Source: Glandiceps talaboti (lineage: Eukaryota; Hemichordata; Enteropneusta; Spengelidae). Taken from it: a stretch of DNA of 64,000 bases. Positions 1 through 11,500 of the stretch are shown piece by piece. The notes beneath the pieces are model-generated. The model ran no database searches. It was not told the DNA's origin and was given only the letters and a program-made list of their open reading frames with translations. The stretch's first letter is position 1; each line of letters opens with the position of its first letter. A program made the translations under genes and the position numbers. The stretch spans positions 20,575,111-20,639,110 of the forward strand of contig NC_135559.1 in NCBI RefSeq assembly GCF_964340395.1. Direction: 5' to 3'.

Positions 1-211
1 GTGGAACACCACTCCTGGAAATAACTTAAAGGTATTTTCATAAATGTTTTTTCATCTCTATTGTTTTGTCCTCACAATTAGTCGATGTGCAGCACACCTA
101 TGGGACATCAGGGATGATGCATATTCCATAGGTAAATAATGAGTGGCACAGCCCAGGATCAGAATATAGATAAGCATCTAAATATATATAAGCAACTCAT
201 AAACTGTATGG

Positions 212-409
212 TTGTGCTACAATGTCATACCTCATCGTTATTTATTTTCTTCTGCAGACTTTGTTAAGAATGTGTGGGCAAGTGTACAGTCTGGGCCCAC
301 CATTTTAGGTAGTGTTGGGCCCTATAATATTACGTTTCAAACTCTTTTGAGTTTGAAACCAGGACAGCATTTAGAAGATAATATGAGTGTTGCTATTATT
401 TTGTATTAG
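212..409 (+). pseudogene. Possible Ulp1/C48-peptidase-like fragment
   Basis: A short open stretch contains GPYNITFQTLLSLKPGQHLE followed by a predicted hydrophobic strand. This resembles the start of Ulp1-type cysteine peptidase domains, where a 'first strand, then LxPGxWLxD' motif occurs. Such domains are common in DNA transposons of marine invertebrates. No catalytic His, Asp or Cys region follows in the next kilobase, so at most this is a relic. The family call rests on one short motif and is weak. Confidence 0.25.
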
Positions 410-1497
410 TACTAGTACATGCAGTAAGAGTGAATGACTGGCTTTTCAACAAGCTGATTGCTGCTATTCCTGCATTGAACCTGAGGCCAGTTTGACTTAG
501 GATACTCTGATGAAGACTGCAGGGATGAAATTTGCCATCTCAGAATTCAAAGATGATTTACAGTACAAGCACATATAATTTTTTTCATTGCAGTTTCATG
601 AAAAAAAAAAAAAAAAATAAAAAAAACCTGTTCCCTTTTTCATTTTCACGATTCACCAAAGAAGATGAAAAACCAACCTGTGTTCATTCTTCATTTTTCG
701 CTTTGATAGTGAGAGAAGGAAGCAAGAAATACTACTCATTCTTTGTTTTATAGTCGGAACAAAAGAAAACGAAAGGCACCATCTGTGTTCATTTTCTCGT
801 TCTGTCGATCATATAATGATAAATCAAAACCTGAGTTTCTTTTTCATTTATTTATTTAATATTATGCTTGTGATGTTGCAAATCTTGACCCACAAATTTG
901 AAAAGAATGGCTTCGCTAAAAGCACACGTTAGTACGATTGAGCACCTCATAGTAAATGAGAGGAGAACACATTTGCAACACCCAATTCCACTACAATATT
1001 AAGAGGTGTGGGTGGTCCATTGTTTCATTAGCTCGCACTTTGACTTATCCTGCTACCTATCATCATTGTTGGATTATTGGGACACCTTTTTACACAATGG
1101 GACATCTAGATCTACACTACGAGACTCTGCTACTCTGCAATGCATCCTCTCTCTTCTGCAACCAGTACCGACAAAAATGAAAGCAAGCAACTGTTCATGA
1201 AGATAAAGACTGGTTATCTGCTGCCACAAACAAATGTAAGAGCACAGCAATGAAAATGACAAAGCATATGTCAGAGATCTGCAGATAAATGAACAACGAC
1301 CTGCCTGTGTGAACTTACTCAAAGTGACAATTAGTAGATTTAGTAAGGTGCTGTACACAGCCAGCAAAATTGTCTGTCCTATCAGTTTATATCATATAAT
1401 CTCTGACCATTTTTTTATCACAAATACAGCATTCTATAATTTGAGTTTGTTAAGTCGTCAAATTGGAAAGCATCCTGTTTTTGCATGACCATGTACT
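410..1497. other. Non-coding stretch, nothing recognised
   Basis: AT-rich DNA with an A-rich run near 600-625. No convincing exon, RNA gene or transposon domain was seen on either strand. The short ORFs here lack splice context and family resemblance. Confidence 0.5.
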
Positions 1498-1761
1498 ATG
1501 GTACATTTTGGACAGAGCAGAGATACATACTACTGCATCTCATCTATCCTTGCTGCTGCTAATACAGAGTTGAGAAAATTAAAATTCTATGGCACAGTTG
1601 ATGATCCTGCTATATACACTAGATTTAAAGAGGGGTTAGGGTGTGCTGTTAGCACAGCTGAACTTGGTCACCTGCTGTGTTTTAATCACAGTAAAGATAA
1701 CATTAGTAGGAAATTATCAGATTTGGGATTTCCTGGAAAGGTGGCAACAGATGTATACTAA
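1498..1761 (+). pseudogene. Open fragment of unknown family (87 codons)
   Basis: The reading frame has ordinary protein-like composition, including TAELGHLLCFNHSKD and a C-terminal LGFPGKVATDVY segment. It is followed by a stop and sits just upstream of gypsy-type retroelement debris. I do not recognise the family. It may be part of a transposon protein, given its neighbours, or a stray host exon: the 3' end has no obvious donor site. No signal peptide or membrane segment is visible. Confidence 0.3.
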
Positions 1762-2153
1762 CTGATATCTAACCTAAAACCACACAGGAATGTCCACACC
1801 AAACCAGAGGAAATGTTTTGTATTTGTCAAAAACCAGACAAGGGCAAATTGATGATTATATAAATGTGAGTGGTTCCACTGCACATGCATGAGCATCACA
1901 CACACACCATTATTCTGGGCACAAAGGACCAACATAGACCACAGAACCTCATCACCATTATCCTGCCAGGAGAACAAGAGGCAAAGGAAGGATGACTTCA
2001 ATCCAAGCTTGGAGAGGACATTGCTTTGTCCCATATTGATATTGGAGTCCTCCAAGAAGGGGTTTTGAGCTTTTAGCATTTGAAGCAGCAATGTTTCAAA
2101 GACAATATGCTGAAGCACATACATGAGCATCACTTCAAGGACCTGGTCAAATT

Positions 2154-2440
2154 TTGAAAGATGATGATATCTCTGCAGATCCAGCCCAAATTTCTGCTGT
2201 TGAGTTTTCCAGCCCCTCCACTGTACAATTGTTTCAAAGATCAAAGGTTTCTTTGGTCTGGCAGCTTTCTATTACCGTTTTATCAAAGATTTTTCTAAGA
2301 TTGCCCATCCACTTTATAATTTATTGCACGAGAACAAAGTTTTCAAATGGATAGATGAATGTCAACAAGTATTTGATACCTTGAAACAAAAGTTAGTAAC
2401 AGCCCCCACAGTTAGCAATACTTTGGCACAATGAACCATT
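2154..2440 (+). pseudogene. Ty3/gypsy reverse-transcriptase relic
   Basis: Across two frames the sequence matches the end of a gypsy-type reverse transcriptase. It has an 'ISADPAQISAV' segment, then, after a frameshift, 'YRFIKDFSKIAHPLYNLL' and 'FKWIDECQQVFDTLKQKL'. These correspond to the thumb/connection region that precedes RNase H. At least one frameshift separates the two parts. No YxDD active site and no RNase H or integrase were seen around it. It is a dead fragment lying directly upstream of a probable LTR. Confidence 0.7.
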
Positions 2441-2469
2441 CCTATAGTGCATCTGCATTTAGTGTTAGG

Positions 2470-2885
2470 TGTTACGATCCAAAATATCGTATTTCGGAAT
2501 TATGGGAATAAATTCTACATTTCGGCATTGTAGGCCATAGGTCAGAAATAGACTGGTGATGACGAATCTGGGCAAACATGATGTAACTGAAATTCACATG
2601 ATTGGTTAGAGAAAAGTATATTATAATAATTTTTATGATAGTGTGATTTTCTATTTTCAGTTGTTGTGTAAATTCCATTGTATTGGAAGTATACTTAAAG
2701 ATGAGAATTAAAACATCCAGAATCTCTCAGGTAGGTGATTCTGGCAAGGCAAAATCTCTTCTCAGTCGTGACTAATTCCCGACTTGGATCTGAAAGATCC
2801 CGTGCGAGAGTATGAGAGTGTGAGTGCTAGAGTGCAACATTAGAACTATCCATACTTATACCGTTCAACTATATGACTCGCAACA
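2470..2885 (+). repeat. Probable gypsy-type LTR
   Basis: The segment opens with TGTTACGATCC and ends ...CAACA. It is followed at once by TGGTGGAAAATCC, which has the look of a tRNA primer-binding site after a 5' LTR. A degenerate gag frame begins about 100 bases downstream, which fits a 5' LTR. I see no matching 3' LTR in the window, so the boundaries rest on the TG...CA ends and the primer-site-like sequence only. Confidence 0.55.
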
Positions 2886-2984
2886 CTGGTGGAAAATCCA
2901 ACAGGTCCACTTAATATTATTACGTTCTGGTAGAAGACTGAGAAGAAGACGACATTTATATCTTGTCAACGGCCACCTACAATT

Positions 2985-4418
2985 ATGGCAGAAGCAGACT
3001 CGAATATCCAGCGTGATGCTCCACAGCCAGAAAACATCGGAGCAGACAAGGCCGACAGCAAGATATACAACGTATCGTCAACAGAATGCAGAATTTGGTG
3101 GTGAGTAACGATATCATACCACCACAATTTGATGGGAAGGAAGACGAAATACCGACCAGATGGTTGCATAAATTTGATACATATATCGTCCTTAAGTAGT
3201 TTAACAATATTCAACTTTTTAATATTTTTAGCCTGCTTATGTCTGGTGAAGCGGAGACATGGTACATGTCCTTGCCTGATGACCTGGCAAATGACTGGGA
3301 AAATTTGCGTGCAACGTAGGACAATTCCAGAACAGAGCACCACAACGGTGTATAGACCAAGAACTGAGAACAATTAAGCAAATGGACAAAGAAACAATCA
3401 AAAAATATGCCTCACATTTACAAGATATGTGTTATCGTTATAACAGAAATGATGATGAACTTTTTAGTTTATCTTTACAGGGGTTAAAGCCGACTATATG
3501 TAGTACGGTTGTCAACAGAGGTCCGGTCAATTTCCAGGAGGCCGTGGCTTTTGCCCGTACAGCAGAAGTGGTAGAACGGTTTAACGATGACGTCAGGGTA
3601 CTGAAGACTGGTCGTACTTCAGACACTTCTACCGAGGTTCTACACCAAGCCTTCGACTCTCTGTTGAAACAGAACCAAGTTCTACATGTGAAGCTGACTA
3701 CACTGGCAGTGACACCAATGCCTATACCAGCTGCGCCAGTTCAGATGCGACAAAATACTGGACCACCACGGTCGCGGGTAGGCCAGAACTATAATTATTC
3801 TAACGTGAATAAGCCACCAGTATAAGTTAATACGGCTAAGCAGATTTGTAAATTTTGTAATATGCCAGGGCATTCAAGTCCAAATTGTTATCAAAATCCA
3901 AATCGTGGGTGTTACAATTGTGGAGAGATAGGCCATGTGGCCAGATTTTGTGATAGAAATGGAGCACGACATGCTTTTCCAAAAAATGGGTAAATGTTGC
4001 GGGACGAAATTTGTATCAACAATCCGATGATAAGTCTCGCAACGGTATATCTTTTAAATCCTCATTGTGTTAATTTTCTAGAGTTGATGGTTGTAAATGA
4101 TAATTTAATTAATGTATGTATTTTTGATCGTATAGTTTCAGCACTTTTAGATACAGGTTCAGATGTATCAATAATTTCAGCGTCATTGTTGAATAATATT
4201 CACAGGTTAAGAAAGCATTAAAGCTTTTTAAATCAAGTTATAAGGTAGTTAATTTACCAGATGGGCGTACTTTGCCTATTTTAGGATGTCTTAGAATTCC
4301 TGTTTTCTTTACTAATCATGGAATTACTATGCAAGTCTATGTCCTCAAAGAATTGAAGCAGGATTTGATTATTGGCCATGATTTCTTACGTAGAAATAGA
4401 GTTATTATTGATTTTTGA
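2985..4418 (+). pseudogene. Degenerate gypsy-type gag-protease region
   Basis: Successive broken frames carry the order expected of a gypsy retrotransposon. First comes a capsid-like region ('SGEAETWYMSLPDD' near 3240-3290). Next is the longest intact piece (3382-3825), a C-terminal capsid/linker segment. Two CCHC zinc knuckles follow: CKFCNMPGHSSPNC near 3848 and CYNCGEIGHVARFC near 3911. An aspartic protease with ALLDTGSDVSIIS (near 4140) and a conserved LIIGHDFL (near 4367) completes it. Several stops and frameshifts interrupt it and no polymerase follows. It is an inactive, truncated copy. Confidence 0.85.
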
Positions 4419-5500
4419 AGCGCAAAGTCACTTTACGCCGATACCTATGTGAGCAAGCGATAATGTGTTGGGTAATCCCCTCGTAAACGCGCCGATATAA
4501 CACACTCAGAATGAGCAGGTATAGAATATGCCTTAGACACGCGTATTTCTTCCTATAAGATGTACAGCCATTACAGATTGGCAGAACAGTTTTATATTTT
4601 CTTTTTAAAGTTGATGTCAGTTTCCACATCCACTATTTCTTGAGACTTCACAAATTTAGCTATTTTATTATTTTTTCTTGAATATGTAAAAAAAAATGTT
4701 AGGGTCAGCAGTGAAAAATTAGGTGGTGTAGGGTTACTGGAACTAAACAATTATTTTTTTATGAAGATATAGTGGGGTATGTGAACCACCACTCAGAACT
4801 GACTTTTACAATTAGATGTTAATCCCCAAAAAAGTTCTTTGGTTCAGCTAAGGAAAATATATGGAGCCTTGTCATCAATTGACAAATGGTGGCAAAACCC
4901 TTTGGTCTGAAGTATCTTCCAGCTGAATCAAGAAACATATTAGGAAATAATTCAGTTCAGTTGTGCAAGTTTAATCAACGAAAAAAATATGGAAAGTAAT
5001 GGCAATTTGGAACGTTTTGACTTACATTTTTAGCACTGCAAAACCAGTGAAGCAGACGCGTGTTGTTATGATGTAGAACAACCATGGTATAAATCCTATA
5101 CATGTATTTTTTGTTTGAACATGTTCAAAAGGCTTGTACATTTATGTGGTGAACAATAAAGATATTGGCTAATTGGTTCGTTATAATGATAAGAAACAAA
5201 TTACTCAGCTACAATACACATATCTATTCAGTTATATAAATTCCTAATCGCAGAGTCAAAAACTTTCTTGGAAGCAAATCCAAAATTTCCACTGACATCT
5301 CATTAGCATCATCATGTACTACAATGGGCTATTGTCTCTAAAGAAATTATAAATTTTTTGATTCTGTGAGTAGAAATTTTCATTACTAAGTATGAACCCC
5401 AAAGTCCATGAACATTTATTCTCATACAATATATACATCTGGCAACAACCATTTGATTTGGATGGAAACCATGGCCATCCTTACTATGATAGTCTTTCAC
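4419..5500. other. 3' flank of the DsbA/FrnE-like gene (minus strand)
   Basis: This contains the presumed 3' UTR of the minus-strand gene that stops at 5501. A minus-strand AATAAA lies at 5420-5415, only about 80 bases after the stop, and an AATAAA-like site lies near 4665. No coding exon was seen on either strand. The stretch is where a SECIS element would be expected; see the separate entry. Confidence 0.4.
5221..5310 (-). promoter_or_regulatory. Weak SECIS-like candidate
   Basis: On the minus strand, about 200-280 bases after the stop, AATGA is followed after 11 bases by AAA and later by TGAC. CTAAT and ATTAG segments outside could close the structure. This mimics the ATGA/AA/GA spacing of eukaryotic SECIS elements. 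However, the helix between the two GA motifs pairs poorly by eye, and an alternative hairpin (GTCA with TGAC, TGGAA with TTCCA) competes. I list it only as the best local candidate. Confidence 0.15.
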
Positions 5501-5598
5501 TTACGTCTTAGCTATCAACTCAAAAACTTTTATGAAACTTGCTTCATCCTGTGCTCCAGAAAACACTCTTTGTCGATTCATGTAAAATGTTGGAACAC
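5501..5598 (-). CDS. Exon 5 (last coding) of the DsbA/FrnE-like gene
   Basis: Begins with the second part of the cis-Pro loop (GVPTF) and ends 'EASFIKVFELIAKT' before TAA at 5503-5501. The acceptor is CTTTCAG. The valine-cisPro-Thr packs against the redox motif in thioredoxin folds, so the C-terminal half of the domain is complete. Confidence 0.9.
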
Positions 5599-8500
5599 CT
5601 GAAAGTGTAAAGAAACAGAATATTATTACAGGGTTGCCTATAGAGATAAATAATGATATAAAAACTTTCTTAAATAAAGACAACTGTAGGTTATTATAAT
5701 TCATTAAAATTATCATATTATTTATGAAATTGACAATGCTGACCATTGGATTGATGAGATGAAATGATAGATACCAAATATCAAAATAATCTTCCCAGTG
5801 GTTTTTGACTTAAAGTCACCCACAGAGAAACATGGAGACAGACAGACAGGACACTTCCCCATGGCTAAAGCACTACTGAACCTCAGTTCATTTGTGCTAA
5901 AAATAAATAAATTCATAGCGGGTCAAAATAATAAATTGTTTATTTTGTCAGTTACCACATTGGACAATATAATTTTGATGTACATCACTAGAAATTGGTA
6001 TGCATAATTGGCACATCACATGGCTTTAACAGTGCTTCTAACCAAAGAGTGTATTAACGATGAATTACTACAACATATTGATACATAACCAAAGCAGGTT
6101 TGTGACTTTGTACAAACTTTTGTTAGGGTCAGAGCCACTTAAAGTTACTTACTGAAGGTTTGTTGTTATTGGACAATACTTGTGTGTCTACCAGTGATGA
6201 TGTCGTTCAACAGATGGGTTTATTTGAAACAATTTGTAGCATTATCAAAGTAAACTATTATTCAAGTTTGCCACTGTGTAGCATTATCAACTATCATTCA
6301 ACTTTGCCACTGTGTAGGTAATGTTGTAACTACCATAGCTAAATCTAAGGCAATGCATTAGGGCAAGTTCAGTAATGTTTCAATATGTTGCAGTACTTCA
6401 TCTTTCAAACTTTGAAGGGAAGCACTGTAGACGGCACAATGGTAAATATAGGTAGATACTGATATGTGGATAGATGAATGGATAAGACTAAAAGTTATAC
6501 AGAAAGTCTGATTGAAATCTGATGTAGTGTACACCTCGCCATTTCTTTTTGGCTGTTACTTTTACTGTCATTTCTTCTTTTGTGAGTGCTCGTTGCATAC
6601 ATCTGACACAATACAATATAGGTTTTCCTGAATTACACAAGAGCTCTGAGTAAATTCACTCAACCAATGAAAATGTGTAATGCGCCAAAACATATGGTTA
6701 CAGTACTTCAGATCACTCTCTTTCAAAAGAGCAAGAGAGTGCAGACAATGATGTTATTGTTTGGTGGTTCTCTTTCTTTCAATTTCGAATGTTGAGTGTT
6801 ATATTGTAAGATGGACTCTGATTGGCTACTCATAAGTATGAGATTGGTTTTGTACAACAACCCAGCTGAGAGATCATGTCAGTCAGTCATTGCACAGAGG
6901 CCTACTAGCTATGTCTCATTTGCATATGAAAAGACACTCTTCTGTAATCAACGTACCGTCAATCTTATTTACATATGGAAATCCTTATAAATAAACATTC
7001 AGGAATGAAACCATATAAAACACACATCGCGATCATGTCATTTTTTCCTTTCAAATTTATTGGTCGAAAAAATAAACGATTTTCAAAAAATCTTTTAATC
7101 AAATGATGGAACACACCATGGAGCTTCATAATGAGCAAAACAAAAAGACCAAAATTTGCCAACAAACCTGCATCTCATCCTTAAACTGAGCACAAAAATT
7201 CAAACTGCACACTTACCACTTACACCGTTTACACTCCAGTCAAGGGCCTTTCTAGCAACTTTTTTCTTATTTTCTGGATCTTCCAGGTAAGCCTTCGCTG
7301 CTTCCTTGTTTAAGCCAACAGATTCTGCACACTGTAGTAGAAAACCGAGTTCTAAAGGAGTGCCATCTGTGAAGTATGCCTGCAAAGATTGATAGAACAG
7401 TGATAAATAAAAGTTACATTTAACTAATAAATGTAGTTATTCTCTATGATCTCTTTCTGACCATAATTTGAGTTTTTGACTATACATTCAGTGTATAGTC
7501 AAACACACAAATGCTATCCAAAAATCTAGTTTAAATCTCCTGCTGGGGAAGGGATGAACAGCGCATGTCAGTAGTAATCCATCACACACTGAGAGGCGGT
7601 TGTAATTTGTTACTTCGTTCAGTTTACTACAAACTCAACTCCAGTTTGAATGTAAGTGATGTGAGGAGGCGATAACATCATTATGTTTATATCATTTATA
7701 TCGATGAACCAAAACCAAAAACTAAAACTGTTGGTAGTATTAAAATTAGTCTAGATGCCAACTGGGATTTCTAACCACAGTTTGGTCAAAGTCCCTCAAT
7801 CTGCACAGAATGTTGTTCATCCAATCAGTGAACCCCAGCTGCTATAGTGACATAAAACTTAAAAGGACAAGCCATTGAGAATGACATAGTCCCCGCTATG
7901 ATTGGGTTTTAAGGAATTAGCACTACTCTGATCACGCAACAACACTTGTGAACCTAAATCAAACAGACTTAGATATGTTGTGTCTGCTTGTCGGACATGG
8001 AACATGCCTACAACAATAAAGGATTGGTCGGGTATGAGGGATCATATCAATATGAAAATGGATATGCAAATGTATGTCATAGAACACTGTCCAAATACCA
8101 ACTCTGAATGAGATCTGTTCAAGCATGTCTGAGTTATGGCTTTGGACATGGAAAATTCACAAACAAAATGGCTGCCAGGCAGCCATATTGGATCGTATCA
8201 TGACGAAAATGGATATGCACATGTATGTCATAGAACACTGTCCTAATACCAACTTCGAATGAGATCTGTTCAAGCATGTCTGAGTTATGGCTTTGGACAT
8301 GGAAAATTTGCAAACAAAATGGCTGCCAGGCAGCCATATTGGATCGTATCACAATGAAAATGGATATGCACATGTATGTCATAGAACACTGTCCTAATAC
8401 CAACTTTGAATGAGATCTGTTCAAGCATGTCTGAGTTATGGCTTTGGACATGGAAAATTTGCAAACAAAATGGCTGCCAGGCAGCCATATTGGATCGTAT

Positions 8501-11500
8501 CACAATGAAAATGGATATGCACATGTATGTCATAGAACACTGTCCTAATACCAACTTTGAATGAGATCTGTTCAAGCATGTCTAAGTTATGGCTTTGGAC
8601 ATGAAAATTCACAAACAAAATGGCTGCCAGGCGGCCATATTGGATCGTATCATGACAACAATGAATGTGCACATATATGCCATAGAACACTGTCCTAATA
8701 CCAACTCTGAATGAGATTTGTTCAAGCATGTCTGAGTTATGGCTTTAGACAGGGAAAATTCACAAACAAAATGGCTGCTAGGCGGCCATATTGGATCGTA
8801 TCATAAAACAAATTGACGTGCATATGTATGCCATAGCATGTTGCCCCTGTACCAAGTTTGAAAAAAATCGGTACAGGCATCTCCAAGAAACGGCTGCTGA
8901 CGGACGGACGGACGGACGGACGGACGCACGGACACACGGACGGACAGACGGAACCCAATCCATAAGTCCCCGTTCCGGACTTCGTCCGCGGGGACTAATT
9001 AAAAGCTCAGATAATTGAACTTGATGCTGAAATCCAACATCATAAAACGGATGGTTCTTTCTGGACAAGGGAAGGTGCAGTGTTCGTGGCGACGCAAAAT
9101 CACACATTATACGCAATGGAAACTAAATTAATTTTACACATATTTGATCAAACGATCCATATCCTGTACGCAACCAATTTCGCCACATTGTCCCTCTGAT
9201 GATATGCCTTGCATCCCGTGCACAGTTTACAATCCATATATCCAGTTATCACACCTTGTACATGTGTGGAAGTGATGATAGAATGTGCATATTACCAAAA
9301 ATTAATACAATGTTAGAAACATGTCACCTAAAAAAACTCCAATCATACAACCCACACTGAAAAATTGCAACATTTTATTGTGTACGTAACAACTATTGTT
9401 ATCGTTTGGCACGAAAATGTATGACGGCATAAAGATTCTAACACTTTCACTACGTCTGCAAAACAAAGTACTTTATTGATATATAATTTCATGTCAAAGT
9501 CTATTTTTCATGGCTCAAAACAACAGAAACCGAAGTCTAATAGAGTTATGGCTTTAGACAGGGAAAATTCACAAACAAAATGGCTGCTAGGCGGCCATAT
9601 TGGATCGTATCATAAAACAAATTGACGTGCATATGTATGCCATAGCATGTTGCCCCTGTACCAAGTTTGAAAAAAATCGGTACAGGCATCTCCAAGAAAC
9701 GGCTGCGGACGGACGGACGGACGGACGGACGGACGGACACACGGACGGACGCACGGACACACGGACGGAACCCAATCCATAAGTCCCCGTTCCGGACTTC
9801 GTCCGCGGGGACTAATTAAAAGCTCAGATAATTGAACTTGATGCTGAAATCCAACATCATAAAACGGATGGTTCTTTCTGGACAAGGGAAGGTGCAGTGT
9901 TCGTGGCGACGCAAAATCACACATTATACGCAATGGAAACTAAATTAATTTTACACATATTTGATCAAACGATCCATATCCTGTACGCAACCAATTTCGC
10001 CACATTGTCCCTCTGATGATATGCCTTGCATCCCGTGCACAGTTTACAATCCATATATCCAGTTATCACACCTTGTACATGTGTGGAAGTGATGATAGAA
10101 TGTGCATATTACCAAAAATTAATACAATGTTAGAAACATGTCACCTAAAAAAACTCCAATCATACAACCCACACTGAAAAATTGCAACATTTTATTGTGT
10201 ACGTAACAACTATTGTTATCGTTTGGCACGAAAATGTATGACGGCATAAAGATTCAAACACTTTCACTACGTCTGCAAAACAAAGTACTTTATTGATATA
10301 TAATTTCATGTCAAAGTCTATTTTTCATGGCTCAAAACAACAGAAACCGAAGTCTAATAGTACGACACATGAAGCTAGAAATCTGTCCATACAGGGAGAA
10401 CTCTCAAGATAGTGTCAATGTTGAAGGACCACCGCCAACAAAAAAAGTAAAGGCAACTACATGACGTCATACTTCAGGTAAATGAGCAGTGGTGCACCGA
10501 ATACCCATGGTTACAATATAATATCAATGAAAACGACGATGGAAGTAAGAAAACATTACTTTATTGTTCACTATGTATGAAATATGGAAAGACGCATGCG
10601 GTTACTCGTGGTAGCACTGTGTACAACATATGCAATGAAAAAAATCACCGCAAACACTGAGGTGTAGGTAATAAGTGTACTGATGAGATGGAAATGTGTG
10701 CTATGGAGTTAGCTAATGAATGTTAAGTGTCATCAAAAAATGTTAAAACTGGTACAATGCGTAAGCAAATGGCTGCATCACATCGACAATCACATCGTCA
10801 ACAACGACCTTCCCAGTTCATCAACTGTGTTAAATTATGTAGACATGGCTTACACTTTAGCAAAAATACCAAGTTGCAGAGGAGAGAACAAATAGCAAAC
10901 ACTGGGATCAACACAGTGATGGTACAAGTTGTGATCATAAAAAGATAACAGGTAAACAAATGACCCTAGACAGTGGTAGAACGATCTCTGTCGGATTTTC
11001 ATCAGTAGCAATAGAAGATAGTGTCACATTGTTGGACAATGTAATTGAAATGATAGATGAACTGAGTGATATTTATTTGAGTTTGACAATGTTGGGAAAG
11101 ACAATGTCTTCTTGATAAAATGTTTGCTGTTATGGGTGACAGGTGCAGTGTTAGCAAGGCCTTTAATAGACTACTTTCAACATATAAAAAATGATTATTT
11201 TGGTACAGAAGTTAATACTCATTTCTTGTTTTGCAATGCCCACTTTCTACTTTGTCAGAGCACAGCAGTAGAATCAGAATTACAGAAACTGAGAAATGTA
11301 GGTCATGATGCCTCTCCAAAATGTAATCGCTTCAAAACAACTAAGGGAACATGCACCTGTAGATTTGTCAGAACTGGATGTGATTTGTTAGGACAAAGAG
11401 GAGATGAGAAAAATGGTTGCAGGATGAAATGGGTTTCATTTCTGGAAGAAAAATTAGCAAAGAGATCATTTGTCACTAGTTTCAGAATGAACCGCTGCAA

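Noticed and set aside
5262-5297. ATGA-11 bases-AAA...TGAC motif as a definite SECIS
   Set aside because: The central helix pairs poorly and a competing hairpin exists. Kept only as a weak candidate.
8134-9116. Minus-strand ORFs with 'HIHFHCDTIQYGCLAAILFA' type units
   Set aside because: Translations of the 151-bp tandem repeat and of the GGAC tract. They recur with the repeat and show no gene structure.
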